Below, in pieces: positions 7,189 through 14,882 of a stretch of 50,360 nt of DNA. Origin of the DNA: Bacteroidota bacterium (GTDB lineage: Bacteria > Bacteroidota > Bacteroidia > Cytophagales > UBA9547). Within the stretch, counting starts at the first letter, position 1, and each line of letters starts with the position of its first letter. The stretch is taken from positions 1 to 50,360 of the forward strand of contig RDZG01000001.1 of NCBI GenBank assembly GCA_004293915.1, in the 5' to 3' direction. Position numbers and translations under genes: made by a program. The notes beneath the pieces are model-generated. The model did not search any database. It saw nothing but the letters and a program-made list of their open reading frames with translations, and had not been told where the DNA came from.

Positions 7189-8610
7189 TTAACTTTTATT
7201 GAATTTTCTTTTTAGTCGATCATATAAAACAGCAAAATTATCGGTTTCGAGTAGTCGAGAATCGTTTTTTGCCTGTTTGAGAAAGAATATTCCGATTGGC
7301 AAATAAATTAAATTAGTTATCCACATAGCTAAATACACATTTACATATCCATCTCTTGCCCATTTTTCGGTTATAATAGAAATGACATAATAAACAATAA
7401 AAAATACTATCGAAATTAGAATTGGTACACCTAATCCTCCTTTTTTGATGATAGCACCTAGTGGAGCACCAATTAAAAACATAACTAAACAAGCAAATGA
7501 TAGCGAAAATTTCCGAATCCGTTCGATTTGGCTGCCATTAACTTCGCGTTTATAAAAAGAAATTCGATCTCGTTGGGTTCCTAAATAGGATTTTACGCTT
7601 CGAGCAGAATTTGTGGCATATTGTAATGTGCTTTGTTGAGAGTTAGAGTCGGTCGGTATTTTTTTTGCTACGGCTACAAAACCTACACTTTGTTTTTGGA
7701 AACTAGTATCTAACCTATTTGAATAATTATACATTGGTTTGATGCTTTTGTCTACCTCTTTTCGGATAGTATCTTGCAAACGATTGAGCGAATCAACATC
7801 ATCAGCAAGCTGAGAAATATTTCGCATAATTTTGTTGGCTTTAAACAAATCTTCTTGCGTACGTTGGAGTGTAAACGATTCTAAATTAAACATAATTTGA
7901 CTCGTAGTGAAATTGCTCCGCACAAATTGTTGCTTATTAACAGTTTGATTTTCAATCAATTCTGAATATGAATTGCCATTAAATAATTTCATAACCAAAT
8001 ACCTATCTTCCATGATAGTGTACATTTGAGCCGAATCTGATATAATAATTTCTATGTTTCCTCTGCCTTGTGTGTGGTTATAGATTATCACATCTTTCAT
8101 CGATTTTCCATCTTCAAATTTTTTGTTTATTTTAATACTATAACCTGGTATTCCGTTATAAAAAGTGCCTTCTTGAAAATCTAAAGTTGGTTTTTTTTGA
8201 CGTACATCATAAAGCAAACTAAAAGCTTTGAGATTGGCATAAGGAACAACATTGTTGTTTAGGAAAAATGCTGCTATGCACAATAAAATGGCAAAAATAA
8301 AGGTAGGAATTAAAATTCTAATGAGCGAAATGCCAGCACTTTTGATGGCAGAAAGCTCGAAATGTTCGCCTAAATTGCCATAACTCATCAGTGTTGAAAT
8401 CAATACAGCCAAAGGCAAGGAATTGGGTGTTACAGAAATCGAAAAATAGTAAAGTAATTCGGCAAATACAGTCCATGAAATGCCTTTTCCGACTAATTCT
8501 GGAAAATATTTTACCAAATATTGAATCAGAAATATAAAAACAACAACCGAAAGCGAAAGAAAAAATGGACCCAAAAAAGCTTTTAAAATAAGCCTATCAA
8601 TTTTTTTCAT
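7189..8610 (-). CDS. LptF/LptG-family lipopolysaccharide export permease
   Basis: The 473-residue protein has the YjgP/YjgQ architecture. N-terminal membrane segments lie at about 12-35, 58-85 and 100-122 (including the conserved PNSLPLAVLISTLMSYGNLGEHFE region); a large periplasmic beta-rich domain follows (about 125-360), then C-terminal membrane segments (about 370-395, 400-420, 430-455). Such permeases work with LptB to extract lipopolysaccharide from the inner membrane. Only one permease gene is present here; the second subunit is presumably elsewhere, as in other Bacteroidota. It starts 3 bp after the START-domain gene, so the two are cotranscribed. LptF versus LptG is not resolved. Confidence 0.88.
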   Translation of the reverse strand: MKKIDRLILKAFLGPFFLSLSVVVFIFLIQYLVKYFPELVGKGISWTVFAELLYYFSISVTPNSLPLAVLISTLMSYGNLGEHFELSAIKSAGISLIRILIPTFIFAILLCIAAFFLNNNVVPYANLKAFSLLYDVRQKKPTLDFQEGTFYNGIPGYSIKINKKFEDGKSMKDVIIYNHTQGRGNIEIIISDSAQMYTIMEDRYLVMKLFNGNSYSELIENQTVNKQQFVRSNFTTSQIMFNLESFTLQRTQEDLFKANKIMRNISQLADDVDSLNRLQDTIRKEVDKSIKPMYNYSNRLDTSFQKQSVGFVAVAKKIPTDSNSQQSTLQYATNSARSVKSYLGTQRDRISFYKREVNGSQIERIRKFSLSFACLVMFLIGAPLGAIIKKGGLGVPILISIVFFIVYYVISIITEKWARDGYVNVYLAMWITNLIYLPIGIFFLKQAKNDSRLLETDNFAVLYDRLKRKFNKS

Positions 8611-8613
8611 GTG

Positions 8614-9012
8614 TTATCCACCCACTTTTTCTCTTAGTGTTTCCATAAAATTGTCCCACATTTCGTTTAGGGCAACCTCATCATCCATTTCAGAAAAGTC
8701 AGTAATTTTTACATAAGTCAAACCAATGAGTTCGTCTGAATTTAAGTGTATATCCAAATAATTAGGATTTTTTGTATCTAAATCGCCAGGTTTAGGGAAA
8801 AACTCGAATTTTACAAATCCATTCATTTTGTGTGTTTTCATAGTGGCTTTGAGCGATTCGCCTTGCCATTCGAAGTGAAAAACATGGTTGTCATCAACCA
8901 TAACTTTATCAACAAACCACTCTGCAAGTCCATTTGCGGTACTTATATAATGGTAAAGCATTTTAGCAGATGCATGAAAATCGAACTCTTTTACAAACTT
9001 ATATTTTGCCAT
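8614..9012 (-). CDS. START-like (SRPBCC) domain protein
   Basis: This 132-residue single-domain protein begins MAKYKFVKEFDFHASAKMLYHYISTANGLAEWF, the typical opening of the small Bacteroidota START-like/SRPBCC family related to the AHSA1 fold. It ends with the amphipathic C-terminal helix (ALNEMWDNFMETLREKVGG). These proteins form a helix-grip cavity for a hydrophobic ligand; the ligand is unknown. It is conserved next to the LptF/LptG permease in many Bacteroidota as far as I recall, and here it is upstream of it with a 3-bp gap. A role in envelope lipid handling is only a context guess. Confidence 0.8.
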   Translation of the reverse strand: MAKYKFVKEFDFHASAKMLYHYISTANGLAEWFVDKVMVDDNHVFHFEWQGESLKATMKTHKMNGFVKFEFFPKPGDLDTKNPNYLDIHLNSDELIGLTYVKITDFSEMDDEVALNEMWDNFMETLREKVGG

Positions 9013-9295
9013 TGGCTTTTTTAAAAATTATTGTGTGTTCAAATTAAGTGAATTTGAAATTGGTAAAAAAATATAATTTAAACATTTTTGTTTTCTAGCT
9101 TGTAGATAAGTTATTTTAAATTTAAAAGTAGGAGTTAATATGATTTTGACTAAGCCTCTCAAAGTGGGTAAGTCGCAAAAGTTGTGATTTGCTTTGATAA
9201 TTTTATAGGAATATTTGTTTGCAAGAAAGTTAAATTTTTTAGTTAAATATATTGATAAAAACAGTATTTTGAAACGAAAGATGACTATTGGAATT

Positions 9296-10435
9296 TTAAG
9301 GCAATCGTTGCAAATAGCGTAAAAACAGTTTGTCGTACACACTGTATTCTGTTCCGTTTTCGGTAGATTCTGCCAAAATGAGTTCTTTATCTATCAACGA
9401 TTCGAGCGAGCGTTTGGTACTGGATGCCGCTCCTAGTTTGTATTTTGTAAGAAAATCTTTATTAAATGGTTGCATAGTACTTTCTTCTTTTGCCAATGCT
9501 TTTAGCAACTGCCAATGTGCGGCTGTAATCAAGTTACGGTATTGTAGAAATATATGGGCTTGTTCTTGCAATATTTGGGCCGCTACTAGTTTGGCGTAGG
9601 TTACATCAATATTCCGCTTACCGGTAGCAAATATTTCGTGGCAAACGTATTGGACAGGATAGGTATAGCCTGTAGTCCAAGTCAAAATAAAATCTATGGC
9701 TTCTATAGTTATATTTCTGCCTCTCGATTTAAAAAGTTGTTGTATAAAACTATGGTATATTTCAGTGGGAATTTTGCCCAACGAAAGCGAAGAGGTACTG
9801 CTATAAAACGGTCTTTTGGCACTGTTAAAAAGCTCATTCATTAGGGTAGCGTGGCTACCTGCAAATATAAACACACAATTTTTTAATTGTTGCAAAATTG
9901 TACGTAGCAAGGCTTCTGTGTTGGTTTCGGGGTAGTGTACGATTTGCTGAAACTCGTCAAATGCTATATAAACAGGCATTCCGAGCGAATCTAGGTATTG
10001 AAAAAGGCTTTTGATATTCTCGTTGGGTGTTTGGTCGGTCATCATATTGAGCGACATTTCGGGGTTTCCTGTAAGCGGATCGAAACTCACCACTGGTCGC
10101 AGGGCTTTGATGCTATCTAAAAATTTGGTGGTTAGGCTTTTTGATTTAGGAATATTTAAAAAAACTTCTTTAGCCAATAGGCTTGTGAAATCGCTTATAC
10201 TTTGAGTGGCATAAAGATCTACATAAAGCACTTTACAGTTTATTTCTGCCTTACATGATTCAAAAATATGATAAATTAAACCTGTTTTACCTAGTTTGCG
10301 AGGCGAAAAAATAGTAGTATTAGTCTGGTTTTTTAGGTTCGTAACTAGTTTATTAGTTTCGTAATCTCTATCGCAAAAATGAAATTTATCGTAATATCCC
10401 TTGATTATGAATGGGTTATATTCTATTTCTTGCAT
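9296..10435 (-). CDS. ATPase_2-family AAA ATPase with C-terminal winged helix (paralogue 1)
   Basis: The 379-residue protein carries a P-loop variant SPRKLGKT (residues 44-51) and Walker B IAFDEFQQ (157-163). An arginine/sensor-like FIFAGSHATLM is at about 190, and a C-terminal winged-helix region (about 315-379) contains NKDFLTKYKLGAASSTKRSLESLIDKELI. This matches the ATPase_2 family (STAND-related MNS-clade ATPases common in archaea and Bacteroidota), whose biological role is mostly unknown. A paralogue with the same layout lies at 21848-22999. A 47-bp palindrome lies 36 bp upstream of the start. The gene is visibly less AT-rich than its neighbours in places, compatible with horizontal gain. 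Confidence 0.85.
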   Translation of the reverse strand: MQEIEYNPFIIKGYYDKFHFCDRDYETNKLVTNLKNQTNTTIFSPRKLGKTGLIYHIFESCKAEINCKVLYVDLYATQSISDFTSLLAKEVFLNIPKSKSLTTKFLDSIKALRPVVSFDPLTGNPEMSLNMMTDQTPNENIKSLFQYLDSLGMPVYIAFDEFQQIVHYPETNTEALLRTILQQLKNCVFIFAGSHATLMNELFNSAKRPFYSSTSSLSLGKIPTEIYHSFIQQLFKSRGRNITIEAIDFILTWTTGYTYPVQYVCHEIFATGKRNIDVTYAKLVAAQILQEQAHIFLQYRNLITAAHWQLLKALAKEESTMQPFNKDFLTKYKLGAASSTKRSLESLIDKELILAESTENGTEYSVYDKLFLRYLQRLP

Positions 10436-10471
10436 TATTTTATAATTTTATGCACAAATATACTAAAATTT

Positions 10472-10518
10472 ATTTAACAAAATGCATTACGCAAAATGCG
10501 TAACGCATTTTGTTAAAT
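10472..10518. repeat. 47-bp palindrome upstream of ATPase paralogue 1
   Basis: Two 21-nt arms (10472-10492 and 10498-10518) pair at 20 of 21 positions around a 5-nt AAAAT loop. Within it lie two tandem 11-nt near-palindromes, TGCATTACGCA (10483-10493) and TGCGTAACGCA (10497-10507), with centres 14 nt apart. No T-run follows, so it is not a standard terminator. It looks like an operator or a protein-binding site for the adjacent gene. Confidence 0.9.
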
Positions 10519-10911
10519 ATTTTACATAACGATTTCGATAAAAGAGCGTTATAATAGTGGCTTTTGAGATGTTTTGCTGTCGGTCTATTTTTAGTTTGAT
10601 ACATATAACTTTTATTGTAATAGTGCCTATTATTATATATAGTGTCTATTGATTTTTCTGTTTCTGTTCAAATTAGATTTTTTTATCTTGAAATAGGGAT
10701 TATTATGTTGTGAAAACAATTAAATCGCATAGTCTTCAAATACCGGGCTTTTTTTTTACTAACTTTGCTATAAAATTGAAATTTCTGTAATTCAAAAAAG
10801 TGAAGTTTAATTTTAGGCTTTTGAAAATTGATTTTTTTTGCTCGTACACTTATTTTAACTTTTCTTTGTAGCCTCAAAACAATTTGATAGACATCAAGTT
10901 TATCACAAACT
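10519..10911. other. Intergenic region between divergent ATPase and reductase genes
   Basis: No convincing gene is seen. It holds three short direct repeats of TA(A/T)TAGTG followed by a pyrimidine-rich stretch (near 10552, 10618 and 10638). A TAACTTTG box (10760-10767) fits TAnnTTTG, but it is 144 bp from the reductase ATG, so the true promoter is uncertain. Confidence 0.4.
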
Positions 10912-11964
10912 ATGAAAATATTTAATCTTATTATTAAAGAAATCATTAGCGAAACGGCTGATGCATATTCTATTGTTTTTAATAAACCAGCTGAGCCATT
11001 TGTTTATAAAGCTGGGCAGTTTATAACCTTAATTTTGAAAATAAATGGACAAGAAGTTAGGCGTTCGTACTCGCTTAGTTCGGCTCCTGATATTGATGCA
11101 AACCCTTCTATTTGTATTAAAGTAATAGATAAAGGAGTGGTGTCTAATTATCTGAAAAATAGTGCTAAAGCTGGCGATAGCATTCAAGCCATCGAGCCAA
11201 TGGGGCATTTTGCTTATATTCCAAATGCAACGCAACATATTATTTTGATAGGAGCGGGGAGTGGAATCACACCACTTTTTTCGATTGCCAAAACAGCACT
11301 CAAAAACGAACCAAATACAAAAGTTTCGCTGGTATATGGAAACCGAACTGCCGAAAGTATTATTTATAAAGGTGTATTTGATGAATTTGAACGTCAATAC
11401 GCAGGTCGATTTAATGTCGTTCATTCACTCACAAAACCAAATTCGTCTTGGGCAGGGCATTCGGGTAGAATAACCGAAGCAGTTGTGATTGAGCTTGTAG
11501 AAAAACTTTCGCCACTCAAATTCAAAGATTGTCATTATTACATTTGTGGACCAAATGGCTTGGCAAGCGATGCCTCAAAAGCACTCGAATTGCTTGGCGT
11601 TCCTAAATCTTCGGTGCATAAAGAAAGCTATGGACATGATTCTAACGAAGTTGCAGCTGCTTCTGTAGTGGCGTCTGCTTCGGTTGGAAATGGTAAAAGC
11701 AAAATCAAAATTATTGACGGAAAAAAAATACACGAATTTGAAGCTGATCCCAAACATACTATTTTAGAAACTGCCATAAAACTGAATATTAATCTGCCTT
11801 ATTCATGTCAAGCAGGTATGTGTACGGCTTGTATGGGCAAATGTACAAGCGGAAAAGTACACATGGAAAACGCAGATGGATTAACCGATAATGAAATCAA
11901 AAATGGCTATGTGCTTACTTGTATCGGGCATCCTGCCAGTGCCGAAATTGTGATTGAATTGTAA
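10912..11964 (+). CDS. PaaE-like FAD/NAD(P)H reductase with 2Fe-2S ferredoxin domain
   Basis: The 350-residue protein combines a ferredoxin-reductase FAD domain (about 1-105; R51-S-Y-S motif RRSYSLSS), an NAD(P)-binding domain (about 108-240; GAGSGITP at 114-121 and CGPNG near 210) and a C-terminal plant-type ferredoxin domain (about 265-350). The ferredoxin domain has the cluster motif C-x4-C-x2-C (SCQAGMCTACMGKC) plus a distal Cys in LTCIGHP. This order is that of phenylacetyl-CoA epoxidase reductase PaaE and related oxygenase reductases. It passes electrons from NAD(P)H to an oxygenase or desaturase partner. No paa genes are nearby, so the substrate pathway is not established and I withhold a gene symbol. 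Confidence 0.88.
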   Translation: MKIFNLIIKEIISETADAYSIVFNKPAEPFVYKAGQFITLILKINGQEVRRSYSLSSAPDIDANPSICIKVIDKGVVSNYLKNSAKAGDSIQAIEPMGHFAYIPNATQHIILIGAGSGITPLFSIAKTALKNEPNTKVSLVYGNRTAESIIYKGVFDEFERQYAGRFNVVHSLTKPNSSWAGHSGRITEAVVIELVEKLSPLKFKDCHYYICGPNGLASDASKALELLGVPKSSVHKESYGHDSNEVAAASVVASASVGNGKSKIKIIDGKKIHEFEADPKHTILETAIKLNINLPYSCQAGMCTACMGKCTSGKVHMENADGLTDNEIKNGYVLTCIGHPASAEIVIEL

Positions 11965-11990
11965 ATCTTAGTATTGTCAGAATTTAAACA

Positions 11991-12022
11991 AAAAAACCTT
12001 AGGTTAAGCCTAAGGTTTTTTT
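11991..12022. terminator. Bidirectional terminator
   Basis: A strong stem, CCTTAGG/CCTAAGG (11997-12003/12009-12015), with a TTAAG loop is flanked by A- and T-runs that extend it. It lies between the convergent reductase and T9SS protein genes. Confidence 0.9.
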
Positions 12023-12036
12023 GTATGAAAAACAAT

Positions 12037-13476
12037 TTATAATTTAATAAACTTACTGACTTTGTTGGCAACTTTTATAATATAAATACCCTGATGCAAA
12101 TCTTTTATGTCTAAATCTGATTTTGTGTCTATCAGCATTAATTTTCCTGATAAATCAAAAATAGAAATTGATTCGTTTGGTTTTAAGCCTTCAATATGAA
12201 TAAAATCAGTGCCTGGATTTGGATGAACTTCTATTTTTCTAGAGTTAGCCGACTCGGTGTTTGAAATAGAAGTAACAGATTCGTATCGCTGAGTAGAACT
12301 CCAATACGTATTTCCATTCGCATCAACTGCACCAATTTGCCAATATAAATTTTTCGATTCCGTTCTGCCATTTATAAACGAAAATGATATAGTATAACGA
12401 GGAAATGCTAATCCGCAAACAGTAACCACATTGGTTTGAAACAATGGGTCTGTTGAATATTTAAAACAATAAGTAGTTACCCCTGAAATTGTCATCATGG
12501 TAATAGTTAAATTTGAGCCATCTGATGTTACTAGTTGTGTTTCAATAACGACACTTTCTAATTCATTAATAATATACGTTTCAACTAAAGAAATTTCTAT
12601 AATCGTAGTTGATTTTATATTTGAATTTGATGCTGATGTAGCAGTAATGGTTACAATTCCAGGTATTGAACCTGCAATAAAGTTGTTACTGCCATCAATA
12701 TAACCCAAATTAGACGGCTCAACAGTCCAAATTATACTTTTTTCGGAGGTGTTATTTGGAGTATATCTAAGACCTAAATATGTTTCAATATTAACATTTA
12801 CTCTTTTAAAAGATTGTAAGTATAGTCCAGTGATAGGTATGTAATCATTAATTGAAATTACTATTTTTTCTGAAACTGATGGATTAGAAACCGAACGAGC
12901 CGTGACAGTTACAATGCCAGTAATTGTATTTGAAGTAAAACTTCTCATTCCATTTGTATTCGTATTAGCAATACTTAATGAACCCAAGCTATTGTCAGAA
13001 ATTTCCCAAGTTAAAGTTGAATCTGGGGAATATGAAGGCATTGAACGAGCCCATAAAATTACTGTTTCGTTATAATTTATTAAGCTGGTATTAGATTGCC
13101 AAATGATTAGATTAATACTTTCAATTGGTATATTTGATAAAACCGTTAAAATATAGATTCCAGAAACAGTAGGATTAGATACAGATGTAGCTGTAATTGT
13201 TACAACTCCAGTAGTTATAGATACAAACGTGTTATTGCTAATGCTTCCGGCATTTGATGGTTCTATAATATATGATACATCTCTATTTGTAGCATTATTA
13301 GGTTCAATATATGGATAAATTTCAGTATTATTACCTAGTGCTACTACATTATGGTTACTATATAAAGTTATTCCAGTAACACTAACTTGAGCTTTTGCAA
13401 TACCAAAAATACCAATATATAATATGAGCAAAAATTTAATCAAAGTTGATTTTTGTAAAAGTAATTGCGGTTTCAT
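12037..13476 (-). CDS. T9SS type A-sorted surface protein with Ig-like (Big_2) domains
   Basis: The 479-residue secreted protein has a signal peptide (about 1-29, ending GIAKAQ) and three consecutive Big_2-type Ig-like repeats (about 30-115, 116-215, 216-300; each ends in a form of VTITATSVSNP). A fibronectin-like region follows (about 300-395), then a T9SS type A sorting domain (about 405-479; VHPNPGTDFIHIEG, SIFDLSGKLM, GIYIIKVANKVSKFIKL). It should be exported through the outer membrane and anchored or released at the surface; the repeats suggest binding or a structural role. The gene is divergent from an ECF sigma operon and has an upstream promoter of the same sequence type (13516-13544), so it is probably a direct target of that sigma factor. 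Confidence 0.9.
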   Translation of the reverse strand: MKPQLLLQKSTLIKFLLILYIGIFGIAKAQVSVTGITLYSNHNVVALGNNTEIYPYIEPNNATNRDVSYIIEPSNAGSISNNTFVSITTGVVTITATSVSNPTVSGIYILTVLSNIPIESINLIIWQSNTSLINYNETVILWARSMPSYSPDSTLTWEISDNSLGSLSIANTNTNGMRSFTSNTITGIVTVTARSVSNPSVSEKIVISINDYIPITGLYLQSFKRVNVNIETYLGLRYTPNNTSEKSIIWTVEPSNLGYIDGSNNFIAGSIPGIVTITATSASNSNIKSTTIIEISLVETYIINELESVVIETQLVTSDGSNLTITMMTISGVTTYCFKYSTDPLFQTNVVTVCGLAFPRYTISFSFINGRTESKNLYWQIGAVDANGNTYWSSTQRYESVTSISNTESANSRKIEVHPNPGTDFIHIEGLKPNESISIFDLSGKLMLIDTKSDLDIKDLHQGIYIIKVANKVSKFIKL

Positions 13477-13515
13477 TTTAATAAAATTTAAGTGAATTTA
13501 TGTTTAATTATTGGT

Positions 13516-13544
13516 ATGATGTAATTTTTTGTAAAAACGTTGCA
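13516..13544 (-). promoter_or_regulatory. ECF-type promoter for the T9SS Ig-like protein gene
   Basis: Reading the minus strand: TGCAAC (13544-13539), 17 bp, CATCAT (13521-13516), 39 bp before the ATG. The -35 hexamer, the following GTTTT and the spacing match the plus-strand element at 13611-13639 that drives the ECF sigma gene. Confidence 0.7.
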
Positions 13545-13610
13545 GCTATTTTTACATTTTTTTATTCAAGCCTAAAATTTTACAGATTTTCAAAATATAT
13601 TTTAAAATCT

Positions 13611-13639
13611 TGCAACGTTTTGCATTTAATTTGCATCAC
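13611..13639 (+). promoter_or_regulatory. ECF-type promoter for the sigma factor operon
   Basis: TGCAAC (13611-13616), 17 bp, CATCAC (13634-13639), about 35 bp before the TTG start. It mirrors the minus-strand element at 13516-13544. AAC-containing -35 elements are typical of ECF sigma factors, so autoregulation is likely. Confidence 0.7.
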
Positions 13640-13673
13640 TACAAATGAAAGACTAAAATAATTTCCTAAACCG

Positions 13674-14210
13674 TTGGATTATTCTGAATTAATAAAACGC
13701 ACGTTACAAAACGATAAAGCAAGTCAATTTGCTTTATATAAAGTTTTGTTGCCCAAAGTAATGGGTGTGTGTAGGCGATATTTGCGAGAAATTCAGGAAG
13801 CCGAAGATTGTGTGCAAGAATCGTTTATAAAAATATTCAAAAACTTAGCAACCTATTCTGGCGATTCTCCATTTGAAGCTTGGATAAGAAAAATTACAGT
13901 AAACGAAGCTTTAGTATCCATTCGTAAGAATAAAAAATTTAGTTTTAATGAAGACATTGATTTGTATAACGACATTAAGCCATCGGAAAATATGGGAGTT
14001 TTAGCACAAATTAATCATCAAGAATTGCTTCAACTTTTGTATAAACTACCAGAAAATAAACGTTTAGTTTTTAATATGTATACAATTGAGGGCTATTCGC
14101 ATAAAGAAATAAGTGAAATACTAGGAATTACAGAAGGTACTTCTAGGTCGAGCCTTTCGAGATCGAAAGATATTTTGACTGAATTATTAACTAAAATGGA
14201 TCAGTTGTAA
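13674..14210 (+). CDS. ECF RNA polymerase sigma factor
   Basis: The 178-residue protein has sigma region 2 (about 20-90; AEDCVQESFIKIFKNL and PFEAWIRKITVNEALVSIRK) and region 4 (about 118-172; LPENKRLVFNMYTIEGYSHKEISEILGITEGTSRSSLSRSK) with no region 1 or 3, the ECF layout. The start is TTG at 13674: an in-frame TAA at 13659 leaves no upstream ATG, the first internal ATG would delete part of region 2, and the ECF-type promoter at 13611-13639 points to this start. The stop overlaps the next gene by one base (TAATG), so the sigma factor and its probable anti-sigma partner are translationally coupled. Confidence 0.92.
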   Translation: MDYSELIKRTLQNDKASQFALYKVLLPKVMGVCRRYLREIQEAEDCVQESFIKIFKNLATYSGDSPFEAWIRKITVNEALVSIRKNKKFSFNEDIDLYNDIKPSENMGVLAQINHQELLQLLYKLPENKRLVFNMYTIEGYSHKEISEILGITEGTSRSSLSRSKDILTELLTKMDQL

Positions 14211-14845
14211 TGAAAGAAGATATGAAAAAAGATAATATCGAATCACTTTTTAAGAAATCGCTCGAACACTACGAAGAGTTGCCGACTAAAGATTTGTGGG
14301 CAAAAATTTCTGAAGCTATTCCTGTTTATGATACTGCTTCAAATGCAGCATTAAGTCAGGCTGCAACTGCAACTAAAGCTACTTCTGCAATAGTTTCGCT
14401 TAAAGTTGCAATCATTTCAAGTGCAGTTGTACTTGGTGTAATTGGGACTTACTTTTGGTATGCGTATTTGAGTTTTGACAACACAACTAATCAAACTAAA
14501 ACAACAAAAAGCATGGTTGATGCAGTAGATTCTGCTGCATTTCAACCATTAAAGGAGAAAAATACAGTAGATTATGATGTAGTTGCTGATACAAAAGTAG
14601 AAAAAAAAGCAGTTGCTCAAAACACTAAAATTGTTCCTCAACCTTTTTCAAAAGCAGAAACTAGTATTACAAATAAATCAGACTCTACTATTGTTAAAAA
14701 AGAAAGAATACTGGCTGATACTTTGCGAGAAAACATTATTTTAGAAAATAAAAAAACGATTGAGCCAATCAAAAAAGAATCATTTTTTGAAAAAAATGCT
14801 AAAAAATTAAAAGACAGTACACGAAGTGTTTTTACACCAGAGTAA
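14210..14845 (+). CDS. Single-pass membrane protein, putative anti-sigma factor
   Basis: The 211-residue protein has a cytoplasmic N-terminus (about 1-65) with a short helix and LWAKISEAIP, one membrane segment at about 68-88 (VAIISSAVVLGVIGTYFWYAYL), and a long low-complexity Lys/Thr-rich periplasmic part. The layout and the one-base overlap with the ECF sigma gene are those of Bacteroidota anti-sigma factors. No classical zinc-binding anti-sigma motif (HxxxCxxC) is visible, so the assignment rests on context and topology. Confidence 0.65.
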   Translation: MKEDMKKDNIESLFKKSLEHYEELPTKDLWAKISEAIPVYDTASNAALSQAATATKATSAIVSLKVAIISSAVVLGVIGTYFWYAYLSFDNTTNQTKTTKSMVDAVDSAAFQPLKEKNTVDYDVVADTKVEKKAVAQNTKIVPQPFSKAETSITNKSDSTIVKKERILADTLRENIILENKKTIEPIKKESFFEKNAKKLKDSTRSVFTPE

Positions 14846-14882
14846 AAAGTGTTTTGCAATTTGTTTGGACATCAATTCAACT

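Noticed and set aside
9028..9342. Open frame of 104 codons on the minus strand upstream of the START-like gene
   Set aside because: The composition is like random AT-rich sequence, it overlaps the 3' end of the ATPase gene and no family motif is visible. I see no gene in 9013-9295.
10683..10946. 87-codon minus-strand frame overlapping the reductase start
   Set aside because: It covers the intergenic gap and the reductase N-terminus on the opposite strand; Lys/Phe/Ile-rich noise from AT-rich sequence.
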